Positions 9,475 through 22,148 of a stretch of 64,000 bases of DNA are shown piece by piece (within the stretch, counting starts at the first letter, position 1; each line of letters starts with the position of its first letter). The notes below the pieces were generated by a model, which had not been told where the DNA came from, did not search any database, and saw only the letters and a program-made list of their open reading frames with translations. Origin of the DNA: Ophiostoma sp. CBS 140.51. Taxonomy: Eukaryota > Ascomycota > Sordariomycetes > Ophiostomatales > Ophiostomataceae. Made by a program: the position numbers and the translations under genes. The stretch spans positions 116,038-180,037 of the forward strand of contig JANSLP010000035.1 in assembly GCA_029298735.1 (NCBI GenBank), in the 5' to 3' direction.

Positions 9475-12290
9475 TTAAGCAATGCCGTAGATGGCATTGT
9501 CCTGGTGTGAGCTTGAGCCAGCGTCGGAACGGACAGCTGCACCAGTGTCGACAACCGAGTCCGTGAATGAATCTGTAAACGAAAGGCGATGGCGGGTGTG
9601 ATGGTAGGCCTGCAGAGGAGGCAGCTGGTAGCCCCGGCGGACTTCGTTCTCCACATACACTGCAGCTCTCTTGAACTTAGCATGGGCGTACTTGTCGTAC
9701 ACCACGGCATGGTGAGAGCCGGGGTGGCGACAGCAGTGAAGGATCGTGTTTGCCAGCGGGCGGACCTGGCTCCATGTGTAACCCGAGTAGTGCGTGTGGG
9801 CCGAAGACTAAACAATAAACAACCACTGTTAGTATATTCACCAATAATTGGGTAAGGGAATGGAATAAAGGAAGAGACGAGAAAAGGGATATAAAAAGCA
9901 CATACCCAGCTACCCTTGTATAGCATCATCCGGGCCAAGCAATGAGCACCTGCTGCCAAAAAGCTTGGCGGGCAGGCCACAAAGCGCTCGTCCATGACGG
10001 TGACCTCCAGGAAGTACTTAGCAAGCGTTCGCGTGTCCAAGTCGTACTCGTCCGCCTTGCTGATACGACGCAGGAAGCTCATCGGGCCCGGCCAGCCCAG
10101 CTCGAAACCAAGCATGCTCAGCATGAAGCGCTCGGCCTTGAGAATCTCCTCCTTGGTATAGCCACCGTCGACCATAAAAATGATCTCCTCGATTGAAGGA
10201 CAGATAATCTCTTCGTACTTGGCGGCAATGAAGATGGCTGTGGCACCGACAAGCTGCAGCTTGGCAACCGACACTATCTTGGTTGACAGGAAGCGGTCAA
10301 TGTAGTTGACTGTGAGAAACAGCGTTTCCGGTAGCAGGTTGAAGCGCGAGTGGACCTGGATCAGCCACTCCATGAGCACCGACCGCATGGACCACTGGAT
10401 CTCGGTCTGTTGATCCATGTAGTGTGCACTCGGAAGCATCCGGACCTAGATGCGAACATTGTTAGTGTGCTGCTCGATTGTTTGCTGACATGCCATAGAT
10501 CAACTCACCTCAAGCTCCTTCATGTAGCTGTTGATGTCGTCTCCGTACTCGGCGACCATGCTAATGTCCCAGGCCTCATCATCAAGCTCCTCGGGAATGC
10601 CAGCCTCCTCGACAATGGCCCGGGCAATGTCCAGCTCATTCTGGATCTTAGCAGTCATCTTGGGCATCAAAACGGTCGTCAGTGCACCTGTGGTGTTATC
10701 ACCCAGGGACCGGAACGAGTGGGCCGTCGTGTAGGCCTGGTCGTCGTAGAAATCAGCATCGTCGTCCCAGGGCTCCTCCACCTCGGACATGGCGCTGGCC
10801 ATGGTGGCAGCAGGCATGAACTCGGCCGGTGTCGGCTCCACAAGAGGGAGGTAACGGGCATGGTCTTCAATGGGGCGAAGGTGCTCTTCCGACTCAAGGA
10901 CAGCAGCCTCAATCTCCTCACGGAGACGGCCAATGTCATCGTCAGAGCCATCCGACAAAGGTGGCAGGGAGGTGTGGTGGAAGTTCTCGACAGCATCGAC
11001 AAACGGAGCTTCGTTTGCGTCGGCAACCTCGCTGCTGTGCGAGATTTCAATGTCAATGTTGTCACTGTGGTCGACAACACTGGTAGGCACTTCCTCCGGC
11101 TTGCCAATTGGCTCGGCAATGGACTCGGCGATCTGCTGGGCAATGGGCTCGACTTCGGCAATGGGGCTGTGAGCAGGTGCATTCTTGGGGGCATCTGCAA
11201 AAACAACAACATCCTGGCTGTGTTCAATGGGAAGACGGCTCAGTGTTCTCCGAAGGGGTTTCTTCTGCTGCTGCTGGAGGGCATCTGCGTTCTTAAGGCA
11301 CGGCTGGCTCTTGCTGTGGCGAGGACTCCGCTTCGGCTTGTTCAAGTTGGCAATGGCTGATTCCGCAAAGTCATCAACGATAGTGGCAACCTCGGGCCGG
11401 AGCACGGCCGGTGCGTCCTTGATCTGGGCATCCTTGCCGGTGACAAACGTTGCCTTGCGGACGGGGCCGGTCTGTGTCTTGCCAATCGGCTGGAATGTGG
11501 TGGAGGTCGGGACAATGCTGTTGCGCGGCCGCTGGGCAGGAGCCATAAAGCCAGCGGTAGATGCCGGCTGTGCAACAGTATCCTTAGCATGTGCAGGAGG
11601 TGGAGGAGCCGGCATCAGTGCCGTTGAGATAATACCCGCCTTGGACACATCCACAATCGTGGTGGCTTTGAAGCCGCCGTAGACTGCAGCGTTGTTGTCC
11701 ACCTGTCTCACCACGTTGCTGACATCGCCAAAGGCAGTCCGCTTCGTCGGGCCCTTAGCCTGAGTAATGCCATTCTCCTTGATGGCATCCTTGAAGATGG
11801 GAACGCCAGTCGACTTATTGCGCTGGTGGTTGTTGGTGAACGCCGCGGGTGCCATGTTCTCGTTGTTGAGTGTGGAGTTTGCCCGGAAGGCGCGTTGGGC
11901 GGGCTAACGCGTAGGACGCAAATGTTAGCTCTCGAAATGCAAAAGAGATGATAGAAAATATGACAAAGTATTGTACGCGTAAAGAGTTTGGGATAGTCGG
12001 TGGAGAAGAATTAAAAGCAAAAGAAGCCCAGAGAAACTGAGAGCCATTGCAAAGCTATCAATATATCCAAATATACATTGGTAGCACAGATGCGGCTACA
12101 GTCTGCCACGGCGACGAATACACGCTCCATGTAGCTCGAGACAAGATACACGAAGCGAAGCAGAAAAGGTAGGAAGATGAGAGCTCGAGAAAAAAGCTCA
12201 CGGCGTGCAAAAAAAAGAAAGAAAAAAAAATAGCTTGGAAGCGAGCTCTTCAAGAGCTCGACAGCTTGTGTAACTCACCTTGGCGTCCAT
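9475..12290 (-). CDS. nimE: G2/mitotic-specific B-type cyclin (NimE/Clb type)
   Basis: Four coding exons: 12290-12279, 11903-10509, 10445-9906 and 9807-9475, all joined in phase 0, giving about 759 residues. The first exon codes only MDAK; its GTGAGT donor joins a TTAG acceptor to read MDAKPAQRAFRA, like NimE N-termini. A KEN box (residues 46-48) and a destruction-box-like RTAFGDVSN (59-67) lie in the N-terminal degron region. Exon 3 holds the cyclin box with IQWSMRSVLMEWL and FLTVNYIDRFLS; exon 4 completes the C-terminal cyclin fold. The protein would bind and activate Cdk1 for mitotic entry and be destroyed through APC/C. The ~465-residue region before the cyclin box makes it longer than Aspergillus NimE. 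Identification is firm; the exact start rests on the first splice model. Confidence 0.92.
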
Positions 12291-12579
12291 GATGGATATG
12301 TGGTTTGTGATTGGAGTAGAAAGGATGTCGAAAAAATAGCTGGCAAGACAATGCTCCTTTTTAGGGGATTAAGTGATAGCCGCCGGAAAAGAGATACGTG
12401 ACAGACGAAGCTTGTGAAGCTCTGGTAGTCGGAGATGTTTGTCGATGTTGAGATAGTTCGTGTTTGGTTGGTCGTAAAAAACGCGGTACGTATGCAACGA
12501 GGTCGAGGCCAAAAGAAGTATGTTTGTCGTCGAGGTCGTCCAAGCCAAAGCAAACGATTGCCAGTCAATCGCGTCTAGC

Positions 12580-13330
12580 AAAAAGCAAGAAGCTGTCGAA
12601 CGAAGCCGGAGTGGCTGACGATGCTGATATTGGGCGAAAAGACGCGTCTCTCGAAATGTGTCGGTCGTTTCGGTTTATTTTTGAGGTTATTCTTTGCGTG
12701 TATCCTTCGTATCTTCGTTTTTTGTCGAGCAGGAAAAGTCGACGATATCTCGCAGCAAAATTGACACGCCTCGAAAAAACGAGTGAGAGTCACTGAGCTG
12801 CGAAACGGGACGACATGGGAGGAGGCGAAGAAAGAAAGAAAACGAAGACGAAAAGACGGCGGAGATGTTGTGGATGTCGAACGCAAGAAAAGAGAAAGAG
12901 GGAAGAAGAAGAAATCGAGACGAGAACAACAAAAACAGAAAGAATTGAAGAGGGACGGGAAGAGCCTGGCTGGACAACAACAAAAACAAAGCGATGCCAG
13001 CAGGAAGAGAAAGAGACCAGGGGAGGGGAAGGAGGAGGAAGAGGAGCGGAGGCCTTCAACTGCGCTGTAAACAAGAAGAAGGATGGACCCAAACAAGAAA
13101 GGAAAACGGTAAAAAATATCAATAAGAACGACGAATGGGAAGAGCAGAAAGGACGACTGCGATCGAAGAAGGAGAGGACGCGAGAACAACAGAGACAACA
13201 GAAGGAAGAAGGATACAAAGGGAGAGGTGCAAAGGGGGAAAAGGAGTGGTCGAAATTGCAGCTACTGTTGTTGTGGTCTAGCGTGGAGAAGGGAAATAGA
13301 AGGAAAGAGCGAGAGGTCCAGCACAACGGG
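12580..13330 (-). promoter_or_regulatory. Pyrimidine-rich promoter/leader tract upstream of cyclin B
   Basis: The minus (sense) strand is dominated by C and T runs for roughly 750 bases, beginning about 290 bases upstream of the cyclin start codon; the plus strand is a matching AG-rich tract. The composition matches the tract upstream of the mitochondrial carrier. I read it as promoter or leader DNA and not as the low-complexity proteins that its open frames would predict. Confidence 0.4.
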
Positions 13331-16300
13331 GCCTTTCAGAAAGCTTTGGGCAGGCGACGAAATGAGGAAAGAGCCACAAAAAGCTAGAATCAAAACAAAG
13401 AAGGTGCGATGGAACTTGCTGGGGTACGGAGCACAGGGCAGGTGCGAGTGCCAATTTTACGTGCGAATGGAACTGACGTTTTTGTGCCTTTTTTTGGAGT
13501 GCGCTGCTCATGCCTGACTGGGAAAGAGCGACGGAGGTCGCGCCTGCCCTGTCGGGATACAATAGCAGAAACGAGACACTTCCCAATGTAGAATTAGCGA
13601 AAAATGCGTCACCGCCAGATCGTCAATGCCTCCTGGGCTCCTTCCTCACATTTTGCTCACTTTCTGCTCTCATTTTTGTGCACTTTCCGTCCACAAACTC
13701 TATCGCCTTTTTTTGTTATTTGCGACCACTTGGATGTATCGCTTTTGTTTACTCCGCATGTTGTGGCGCATAAATCGCCCTGCATAAACTAGTGCCTGCA
13801 CTGTTGCCATAGTACCAGGCTGCATATGAGCGGGTGCGCGTGTCAGTGGCGAGCAAGCGTGCGAGAATGAGAGGCCTTGCGGCAAAGCTCCCATTGCATT
13901 GACGAGCGAAGGAACACGCTGCGGGCCGTTGGAGGATGTTTGTATTCAGCTTCGTAAAAGTCAAAAGTGAAAAATAAGCGAGAAAAGGCATGTATGTCAA
14001 AAGACGACCAGACTGCCGGAACGAGGAAGATTGGCATGGCCGTTGGCTTTGCATGAGATGAATAGGATTCATCAACAATTGATGTATCTTGTGTTTTTTC
14101 TCCTCATTCTGGTTGTTTTTATCGTCGCTTGTATTTCGCAACATGCCAATGAAGAATGCGTTGCGCAGAAAACATTGAAGAGAAACCTCGTAATTTCAAG
14201 CTTTTGGCCTCTCGTTTCTGTCGCTTTTTATGCGCTCCCCACTTTGGCAAGCACGCAGTCTCCAGTCCAGAAAGAAGGAAAGAAGGAACGCCAGCAAACC
14301 CCTGCCAGTGATTCTCACTGGGGGCAGGAAGGAACGTACCACACGGCGTTTGTTTATGTGTTTATTGACGACGAGGCATCCGCGCACTGCGATTGGTCAA
14401 AAATCTTTGGAGGGCTTGCTGTGGGCTGCTTTGCTCTTGGCAGGCTCGGCAGGCTTAGTCAGTTTTGGTAGTCCTTGCTGGCTGGCGGCCAGCTGGCGAG
14501 CGTCTGGTCCCCAGCTGGTGACAGACAGCCGCGGATGGGGAATAATCCGTGCCGGTGACGTTATGCCCCTTGTACCTCCGTACCCGATTTTTTCGTCAAC
14601 GTGCGCTGCTCCAAAGGTGGACTAGCGCGCCCCACCCAGATCGAACGTGGCTCTGATTCTTTCCTCTTTCTGCCCTCTTCAACAGCCCCGCACGGGCCAG
14701 GTCGCGTCTCCCGGCAGCATTTGAATTTCGACAAGAAGCTAAATCAACGCTTCAGAATATGGTTTTTATGAATCCAAACTAACCATGATAATAGCTTCAA
14801 TTCTGCAAATTGAATGATACTTTTAAAGTTCCAAAATTCATAGTGGTTGTGTGTAAACTCACGCGTCGGGCCGGGGCAGCGCCAAGACCGTCGGGTTGCA
14901 GCGGCTGTGCGCCAGGCTGACACGCAGTCACGTGTGAATTTTGGCAACCAAAGTCTCGGCTCTTTTTTTAGCATCTTGCGCATTTTCAATTTAACTCCCT
15001 ATTCGGGACTCTTATCCTACACCGCGCACCACCCCCTTGTGTTTCGTCTTAGGGGTCTTTTTTGGTTGGCTTTCAGCCATTCTGTCTATTTTTTCCCTCA
15101 ACAGTCCTTATTTTTCAATTTGTCTCTGCTTCAGCTCCGGGCGGCTACACGAATGCGATTGGAATCGGAGCGGCTCTCTCCATTTACTCTTTCTGTTTAG
15201 TTTGAAGCTTCTTTGTCACATTTCGCATTTCGCAGCGCGCGAACCCCCTTTCCATTGCCATTTCAAGAAAACATCATTTCCTGCGCTCGAGAAATTAATT
15301 TCACATCTGCGCGCGCATCGCCTTTTGGGAGCGCCCTGTTCGCAATTCGAGTATTCTACTTTGTCGTTTACTGACGCCTCTCTTTTCTCTTTTTGATCCA
15401 TCTCCACCGCCCTTATCTCACCGTTCGCGCGCCGTCCGCGCCTTCCCTGGTTTTTTTCGGACTTCAGGTGTCTTTTTTCTTGGTAATCGCCTCAACTTCC
15501 CCGCCTTTTCCTGCCTTTGTCCGCCGCCGCCGCAGCGACGAGCAGCGCGCAAACTGCGCCACACCTCATTCAATCCGAGGAGCAAAAGGCGAGCGTCAAA
15601 AGAATGAAAAACAAATCGATTGTGCGATCGCATCTCAGGTGAGCAACATGGAGTTGTCGCAACCACACCAGCGCTCTGAGCCAGACCAGACCGACCAGTT
15701 CCTGCCCTATTGGGCTGACCGGCTCTTTCCCCTTGCGATTGCGATTGCCTCACTCTCATCGCTCTTTCCTGCGTTTTCATCCCCTGAATGGTTTTTGCGA
15801 CGGCACTTGCGGCTTTTGGAAATCGGCCAGCTGTGGACGGCCCGGCGCAAATCGCCAGGAAAAACTGCCACACTTTCAAGTCATTCTGCCACACCTTCAA
15901 CACAGTGCCAGAGACATGTGTTTTGCGACGGTTTTACGGTCCCAAGAAGAGAAAAAACTTGATTGCAAAGAAAACCTCGTCACCTTCGCACTCTTTCCCC
16001 TCTTTTGCAAAAACAGCTGCGCACAAAGCCCATCTACCCATCTTCCCCCATTCCTTTTTTTGTGTACAACCGTATATCATCTGCTTTCGCGCCCAAAGCA
16101 GAAGGAACATCGTCGCATTCGCCTTCTGCTCTGTAGGACAGGCGCGATGCGCTGGTCGCCTTACGTAGTTTATCCTACCTTGGAGATCTCAGGCTCATTT
16201 CGCACAACGTCAGCTGAAAGCAAATGGGTTCCCTTGTTTTCCCTTGTTTCGCCCTCTGGGCGCAACCACTGTCTGGTCTGGTCTGTCGCATGTGGCTACG

Positions 16301-19300
16301 CATGCGCGCACACGCTCTCTGTGGGCATGGAGGAGATGGAGAAAAAAAGAGATAGGGGAAGCGCCCGGCTGTTTACCGCCAGCCTCTTTTGCGCAGCGTA
16401 GCTGTTTCGTCTCACATTGGTACATCGTCGCAGGGAGGCAAGTAAGGACTAAGGTGAGAGCCATAATGCCGTAGTCAGTACAGAGTTATCTGCAGCGCAT
16501 TCTTTAAGGAGATTCCTCTTGAAATGCGTTGGCATCTTTACTGCCCCCAACTCTCGCAACCAAGAGTCTACCAAGTACAGTCGCAATGCGCCCAGGCAGA
16601 GACGATGCAGAGGACCGGACCAAGTGCCGCTGCGAGGCCTGCGTTGCGTTGCGCTGCGCGTGGGACCATTTCGGGCTGGAATTGTATGCACGATGTGTGT
16701 GCACAACGAGACATGATGAGTGTGTACAAAGCAACCATGCGCCACGAGTCGATGATGAGCTTTGGGGTGGGTGCAAAGTGAAGGGGGAAACGAAAGAGTT
16801 GAAGAGTGGATGGATGGGGCCAGTGGCGACTTTTCCTGCTCAGAAAGCAGCACGATTAAACGAGGTTTGATTTGATTTGCTTTGCCGTTTTGATTGTTTT
16901 TCGTCATTCCCCAGCCCCATGGCCTGTCCTCGTTGTCTTCAGTGTCCTCACTGTACTTTCTTGCTCGTCACTCTCTTTCTGTCTCTATTGCCTCCGTCTC
17001 TTCTCGTGATCGGCCTCCGTCTCGTGTTTAACACATCAATTACCCGGAATTCCCAAGAAACACATGAGCAGGGAGCCAAAGCGCAACCCACCCTCCCGTT
17101 GTGGAACATGTCCGTTGCAGCATGAGATAGATGGAGCAAAGCGGTAGAGAATGCCGTTAAAAAGGCAGTATGCAGTTCATGTAGAGTGTGCCAACGCGAC
17201 CGGCAATGCGCCGCGACCACGCAGTGAGATCTGGCAAGACATACAAGCTCGATCGACAAAAGGAAGGGAAACAGACGAGAGATAACTGTTGGCCTTTTTG
17301 GTTCAGGTTGATACATATGCGACTGGCATCCTTTCTCCTCTTTTCTATTGCGTGCAAGAAAGCGGTGACGGACAGTGACGGCGGTGACGGCCCCTGCAGG
17401 AAAGAGTAGCAGCAGAACCCAATGTCTACAGCGCCGTGCTCACTCCTTATATGCCAACCCATCAGGGTGTGCCAGGGACTTCTTTACTGGACCATCAACT
17501 GCACACAATATGCAAGAGATATGTTTACAACATGCTTTCCCCGTAGGATGGGTGAGTGGGTTCTCTCGATGGGCGCGTTGTCTGTTGTCCACGGACACCA
17601 TAGAGGCGACCACCGTCTCTTCTTCTTTTCTCTTTTGCGGCCTCGCGGCCTTGTCCATCCCATAACTGTATGCAAGAGGACAATTTCTGCGGTCTCGCGA
17701 TGCACCCTTTTCTGCCCCTAGCGCAGTGGCGGCGGGTCAGCCTAGTCCTTCGACAGTGCAAAAAAAACTGCGATGTGCAATCATGGCTCTTGGCTTTGAA
17801 GGGTTTCCTCCGTGAAGAGAGAAGAGGCGGCGGTCTGGCGCGTGAACTGCAAGCTTTTCTTTGCTTCTTGTTCGTTGCTGTTTGTGTACGCAGTACTCGT
17901 ATCTTGCATATCTTGCAGTCCAGGTTTCCTTTTGTTCGCTTCTATTTTCGCTGGTCGACAGAGTACTTGCTTCCTACGGAGTATTGCTTTCCTCGTGTCT
18001 CGCCATAACGTTCCGCCCTCCCTATCTCGCTTGCCCGGCCATGTCTATGTCTGGCTGTCCGCATTCCACGTCGCTGCCTTGGGGGAGATTACGCACAATT
18101 ATTTAGTCTGAGGCTGTTCCTGGGTGGCCTGGATGGCCTGGCCCGGCGCCTGGCTTCTTGTTCTCCTTGTCATTCTGGTTTGCGACTCTGAAGGCATTGG
18201 CCGGTCGCATCCCGTTGACGTCGAATGGTCCATCTCCAGTTCTGCTGTGTCGCGACTTGGTCTGGCCTCGTCCCTGGCCTGGCCGCCCTCTCCACACCCT
18301 TGCTTTGCCGGTGTCTTCGTTCGTCTTTGTTCACGGTGGGCGCCGAACCTGTTGCGTCTTCTGGTCTCCGCCTTTTGCTGGCGGCGTCTTTGATTCGACG
18401 GCCGCCTCGCACCTGAAACGGGCCACTTGCCAGCGCATGTGGCTGTCGATGTCTATGGGTCCCTCCTCCAGCGCGCGTTGTGGTGCTCCTGGATTGTGCA
18501 TTTGTGAACCTGAATGCGATTTCAATCAAATTTGAGCTTGAGGTCGAGCTCGAACCGTTCGTCCTTTTGTTTCTTTTTCTTGCCCATTCAAAGCATCCAC
18601 AAGGCACGCCTTCCTTCATAGTGCACTGTGGCCTGGCGCTCTTTCCCAACCTGCGTCTCGCTTCGTTCCTGGCAGGTTTTCGCTGCATTGCTTCGAGGGT
18701 GGATCCACACCAGAGGAGTCAATGGCCCATTTTCGCCTTGCCTCGACAATGGACAGGCGCACTGGTCAGGGCTCTTACCTCCAAAGTAATACGCCGTGTA
18801 TCTGTATCGTAAACCTCAATCGCGGTTGCCTCTTGGTCGCAATCGTTCCTGCCTTCTGTAGCTGCATTTGCTGGTCTTTCCTGCCCTTTGACTGCCCGCG
18901 CAATGAAACACGTTTCCTTGGCTAGTCTGCGCCTGCCCTCTGGGGTGTGGTGCGCAATGCGCTTGCCGCTGGTGGAGAGGGGAAGGAGCGGCATGCGCGC
19001 GACGACCACGAGTGAGCGTACGGTGCCGATTGACCGGCAGGAACTGTGCGACACCGCGAACGAGCGAGGAAAGAGCAGACAAAAGGAGGCGAGAACAAAA
19101 AACGTGACTGCCAAAGAGACAAAGTCGTTTCTTCAGACAATACCTCCAGTTTGATACCTCATCGCTTCTCTGACGAACGTCGTCTCGTTCCTTCCCAGAA
19201 CGCCGTTTCGTCACCTCGCAGAGAAGCTGGTGGCCTAGTCGCATTTACCTTTCTTGCTGACGACGACAAAGGAAAGACCCCCCGGCCGGGTTGGAGAGCT

Positions 19301-19547
19301 GCAAACTGGGATGGATGGCCAGAACCAGCGCCGGCGCAAATCGCAAAAAGTGTGAAGAAAGGTGACAAGAATGACAAGACAAAAGACAGATCCCCGCCCC
19401 CTTCCAAAAGCAACAATCCTGGTCTCTGCCAGCCTAGCCTCGAGATCTGAAGGTCTGTCCATTTCAAGAATGTCCCCCATTGTCAGATACCAACAAGGTT
19501 GCGCCAGCCCAAAGCAAAAGCTCAAGTCCAAAAGTCAAAGAGACAAT

Positions 19548-19595
19548 AAGCCAAAAAGCCAAAAAGCCAAAAAGCCAAAAAGCCAAAAAGCCAAA
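19548..19595. repeat. 8-bp microsatellite, six exact copies
   Basis: The unit AAGCCAAA is repeated six times head to tail without interruption. It lies in the middle of the gene desert and has no evident coding role. Arrays of this kind often vary in copy number between isolates. Confidence 0.9.
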
Positions 19596-21164
19596 AGTCA
19601 ACAGAGCCAACGCAGAGTCTCTCGAAAGAAACCCTGGCCCTCCCTTTTGGGTTTAACCCACTTCCTGTCGCTCGTTTTCGCCCGCGGTCAGGACGCCGCG
19701 AGGTGTGCCTTTTTGGAACCTTTGAGCCTTTGACGAACTCAACCCGGCGCATCACCTGCCTTGCGCCATTGGCTACACTCTTTTCCCCCCCCTCTCTTTC
19801 ACTCGTCTCGCCAACCATTCCTGCCCTCCCTCACGCTCGTGTGGTCCCCTCCTTTCTGGGAACGAAGCTGCTCGGTTTGTACGGTCTGTACGGTCTGTTG
19901 CGTTTCTTCCTCTCCGCTGCTGCTTTTGGCTTTTGGCTTATTTCTGCCTTTTGTCCTGTTGTCTCTCTTTTCCCTTTCCACCCATGCACACACCCGCCCA
20001 AGTCGCACGACGGTGACGACGATCCTTTCTGCAAGAGATGGAGTGGGCAGGCCGTGGACAGAACAGGGCGGCCGTAGACCGAGGAGCACACACTGGCCAA
20101 TGGCCCCCATATACCGTAGAAATTAAGAAGTAAGAAATACAACGTACAAGAGTACATACAATAATACAAAGAGCAGGATGGCCGTCGTAGGGGGCGGCCA
20201 CCCGGCCTGGCAAGACGAGGCCCGTCGTCATTCTTGTTTCCACGAGAGCTGTCGCTTTGCGAATCATGCTTGCTAGTATCTTACACAGTACATGCACAGA
20301 GAGTGTGCGGCCTGCACCTTTTATCCTCCCTCTCTTTGATCGTCCCAGAACGCGCTCGAGCAGGTCTAGCCTGGCGAAACGCAACAAACCAGCGGCGATC
20401 CATGGCCCGGGTGAGATAATGCGTTGTGTGGCGGGCGCTATCGCATGGCGAGCTGGTCAGCTGCAGTCTTGTCGACTGTGCCCTTTTGCTTTGAGTTGCT
20501 TTGAGTTGCTTTCGGGGTTCCTTTTCGCATTCCCTCAGGTTCGGGTGTGATATGTCAACCCTCGTGAGCGCACTTGGCAAGATAAAGTCTCTTGTCTCTC
20601 GTCTTTTCTGGGAGACACTTCTGGCCCTGTGAATGCCAAGCCACAACCTCGAGGCCAAAAGTGAGATGCCCTTCGAAAGTAGATATCTCCCCACTCCCGT
20701 TTGCGACAGCCACCATTCGAGAATATGGGCTTCGCAAGACGTCTGTAAACCTCGCGGGCCTTGCTCCTGCATTTGTTTGTCTACTCGTCCTCCTCCCTCT
20801 GCGCCTTTTCTCCTCGATAAGCACGGCTGGTCGGCGGCTCACGGAACGCTACAGCACTAACCCACAACGCACGGAGCTGGTGTATGCGCTCCGATACGCT
20901 ACTGCCTCAGATTGCCCACAGCTTGCAGCAGGTGCCAGGTGCCAGCCGCCACAGGGTCGTCTTGTCGTCCCCAACTGATTCTGGGGATGTATCTTGCGTG
21001 TGGGAAGCAGGAAGGGGAGGATCAATGATGAGAGTATCTCATGAAATGTCGTCGTAGAATACTGTGCAGTGAGCACAATAGCTCGAATGGGCCTTCCCGC
21101 TCTATTGAGCGCACCTGCCAGCTGAATGGGAACGGCCTAGGTGGGAAAGAGAGCCCTTCGTTCC

Positions 21165-21196
21165 TGCTCCTTCTGGCCTCTGCTCCTTCTGGCCTC
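21165..21196. repeat. 16-bp exact tandem duplication
   Basis: TGCTCCTTCTGGCCTC occurs twice, back to back and identical, in the upstream region of the Zn2Cys6 gene. It is probably a simple local duplication. Confidence 0.85.
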
Positions 21197-21650
21197 TGTT
21201 CCTGCCCGCCCACAAGTTAGTCTCGTGCTGGTGCTGAGTGATGCTGGGCGGTACTTTCCTTATTCCCAACCGGGCGGCTACAGCGGTCACCTACGCTAGT
21301 CACCTGTCAGGGGAGGGATGCCCTGAAGCGGCCTGCTGTCAGGCACTATAGCCCATCTACCAGCGTCCAGCGTCCCCTAGGCCCCAGCGCTTGCTCCCCT
21401 GAAGCACCGCCTGTGCCAACCGTTTTAGCCCGCACCAGCCGGCAGAAAACAGCAGGAAAAAATGCCTGCCCGCCCTAAGCCCGCCTAAGCCCAGCCCAAG
21501 CCAGCCCAGGCCCTTTTCCTTCCCTTTCCTGGTCCTCTCTCGCTCAGACTCTCTCCTCTTCTTCCCCTTCGCCTGCCTTTGCCTCAAACCTCTCTCTCCA
21601 AACCTCTTCTTCGACAGACCGACCGACTTCACCACCCACAACAACCACAG

Positions 21651-21770
21651 GTAAGCCATTTCTCGTCAATTCTGCATCTCGACCCATCTGTCTTTGCATC
21701 CGAGGCATCCTGATTCCTTTTTTTAGTCGCAGTGCCATGTTCTGACTCGATTCCGACCGACCCTTTGCAG
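21651..21770 (+). other. Candidate 5' leader intron 1 of the Zn2Cys6 gene
   Basis: A GTAAGC donor follows ...ACCACAG, and the segment ends in a pyrimidine-rich TTTGCAG acceptor; a CTGAC branch-like motif sits 25-30 bases before the acceptor. It lies in a CT-rich leader about 1 kb upstream of the start codon. This is a sequence-based prediction without transcript support. Confidence 0.45.
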
Positions 21771-21885
21771 GCCCTTCTTCGAGCCCATTTTTTTCGCCTC
21801 ACGCAGAAAAATTCCCAGCGAAAATTCCCATCGACCTCACGCACGGCGCTGCCCACGCCGCCTACGCCATCGTCTTTTGCATCTG

Positions 21886-22148
21886 GTATGTTTTTCTGAT
21901 CAACTCAAAGCATGCGATCACTGCCAGCTGTCGGTTTTTGCTTTCCCTCCTGTCGACGGCCTCGATCGGCGGCTCTGTTTGCAGACCTTGGCCTCCAGAC
22001 TCTCTGCAGCCATTCTGCTCCACAGCCCGCCGGCCGGGGGCCATCAACGCTCTCTCCCTGGGCCGTCGACTGTCATTTCTTTCCATCTAGGTCTTTTTTG
22101 TCGTCGTTTTCGGTATATGCTAATATTTTGCTTTTTCTCTCTATCCAG
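21886..22148 (+). other. Candidate 5' leader intron 2 of the Zn2Cys6 gene
   Basis: A GTATGT donor after ...GCATCTG is paired with an acceptor ending CTATCCAG; a CTAAT branch-like motif sits about 30 bases upstream of the acceptor. Size (263 bases) is larger than the coding introns in this window but ordinary for fungal leader introns. Splicing is inferred only. Confidence 0.45.

Larger units (their letters stand above)
13331..21640. other. Gene desert between cyclin B and the Zn2Cys6 gene
   Basis: More than 8 kb without an open frame that resembles a protein family. Frames up to ~220 codons exist but have unstable composition, lack domains and often begin with non-ATG codons. Simple repeats are present at 19548-19595 and 21165-21196. 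I saw no transposase, reverse transcriptase, terminal repeat or RNA gene. It could hold distal regulatory DNA for the divergent flanking genes or unrecognised non-coding RNA. Confidence 0.5.

Noticed and set aside
12575..13387. Frames of ~180-207 codons on both strands upstream of cyclin B
   Set aside because: The minus-strand frames are F/L/S-rich and the plus-strand ones R/K/E-rich in the same DNA, the signature of nucleotide skew and not of genes.
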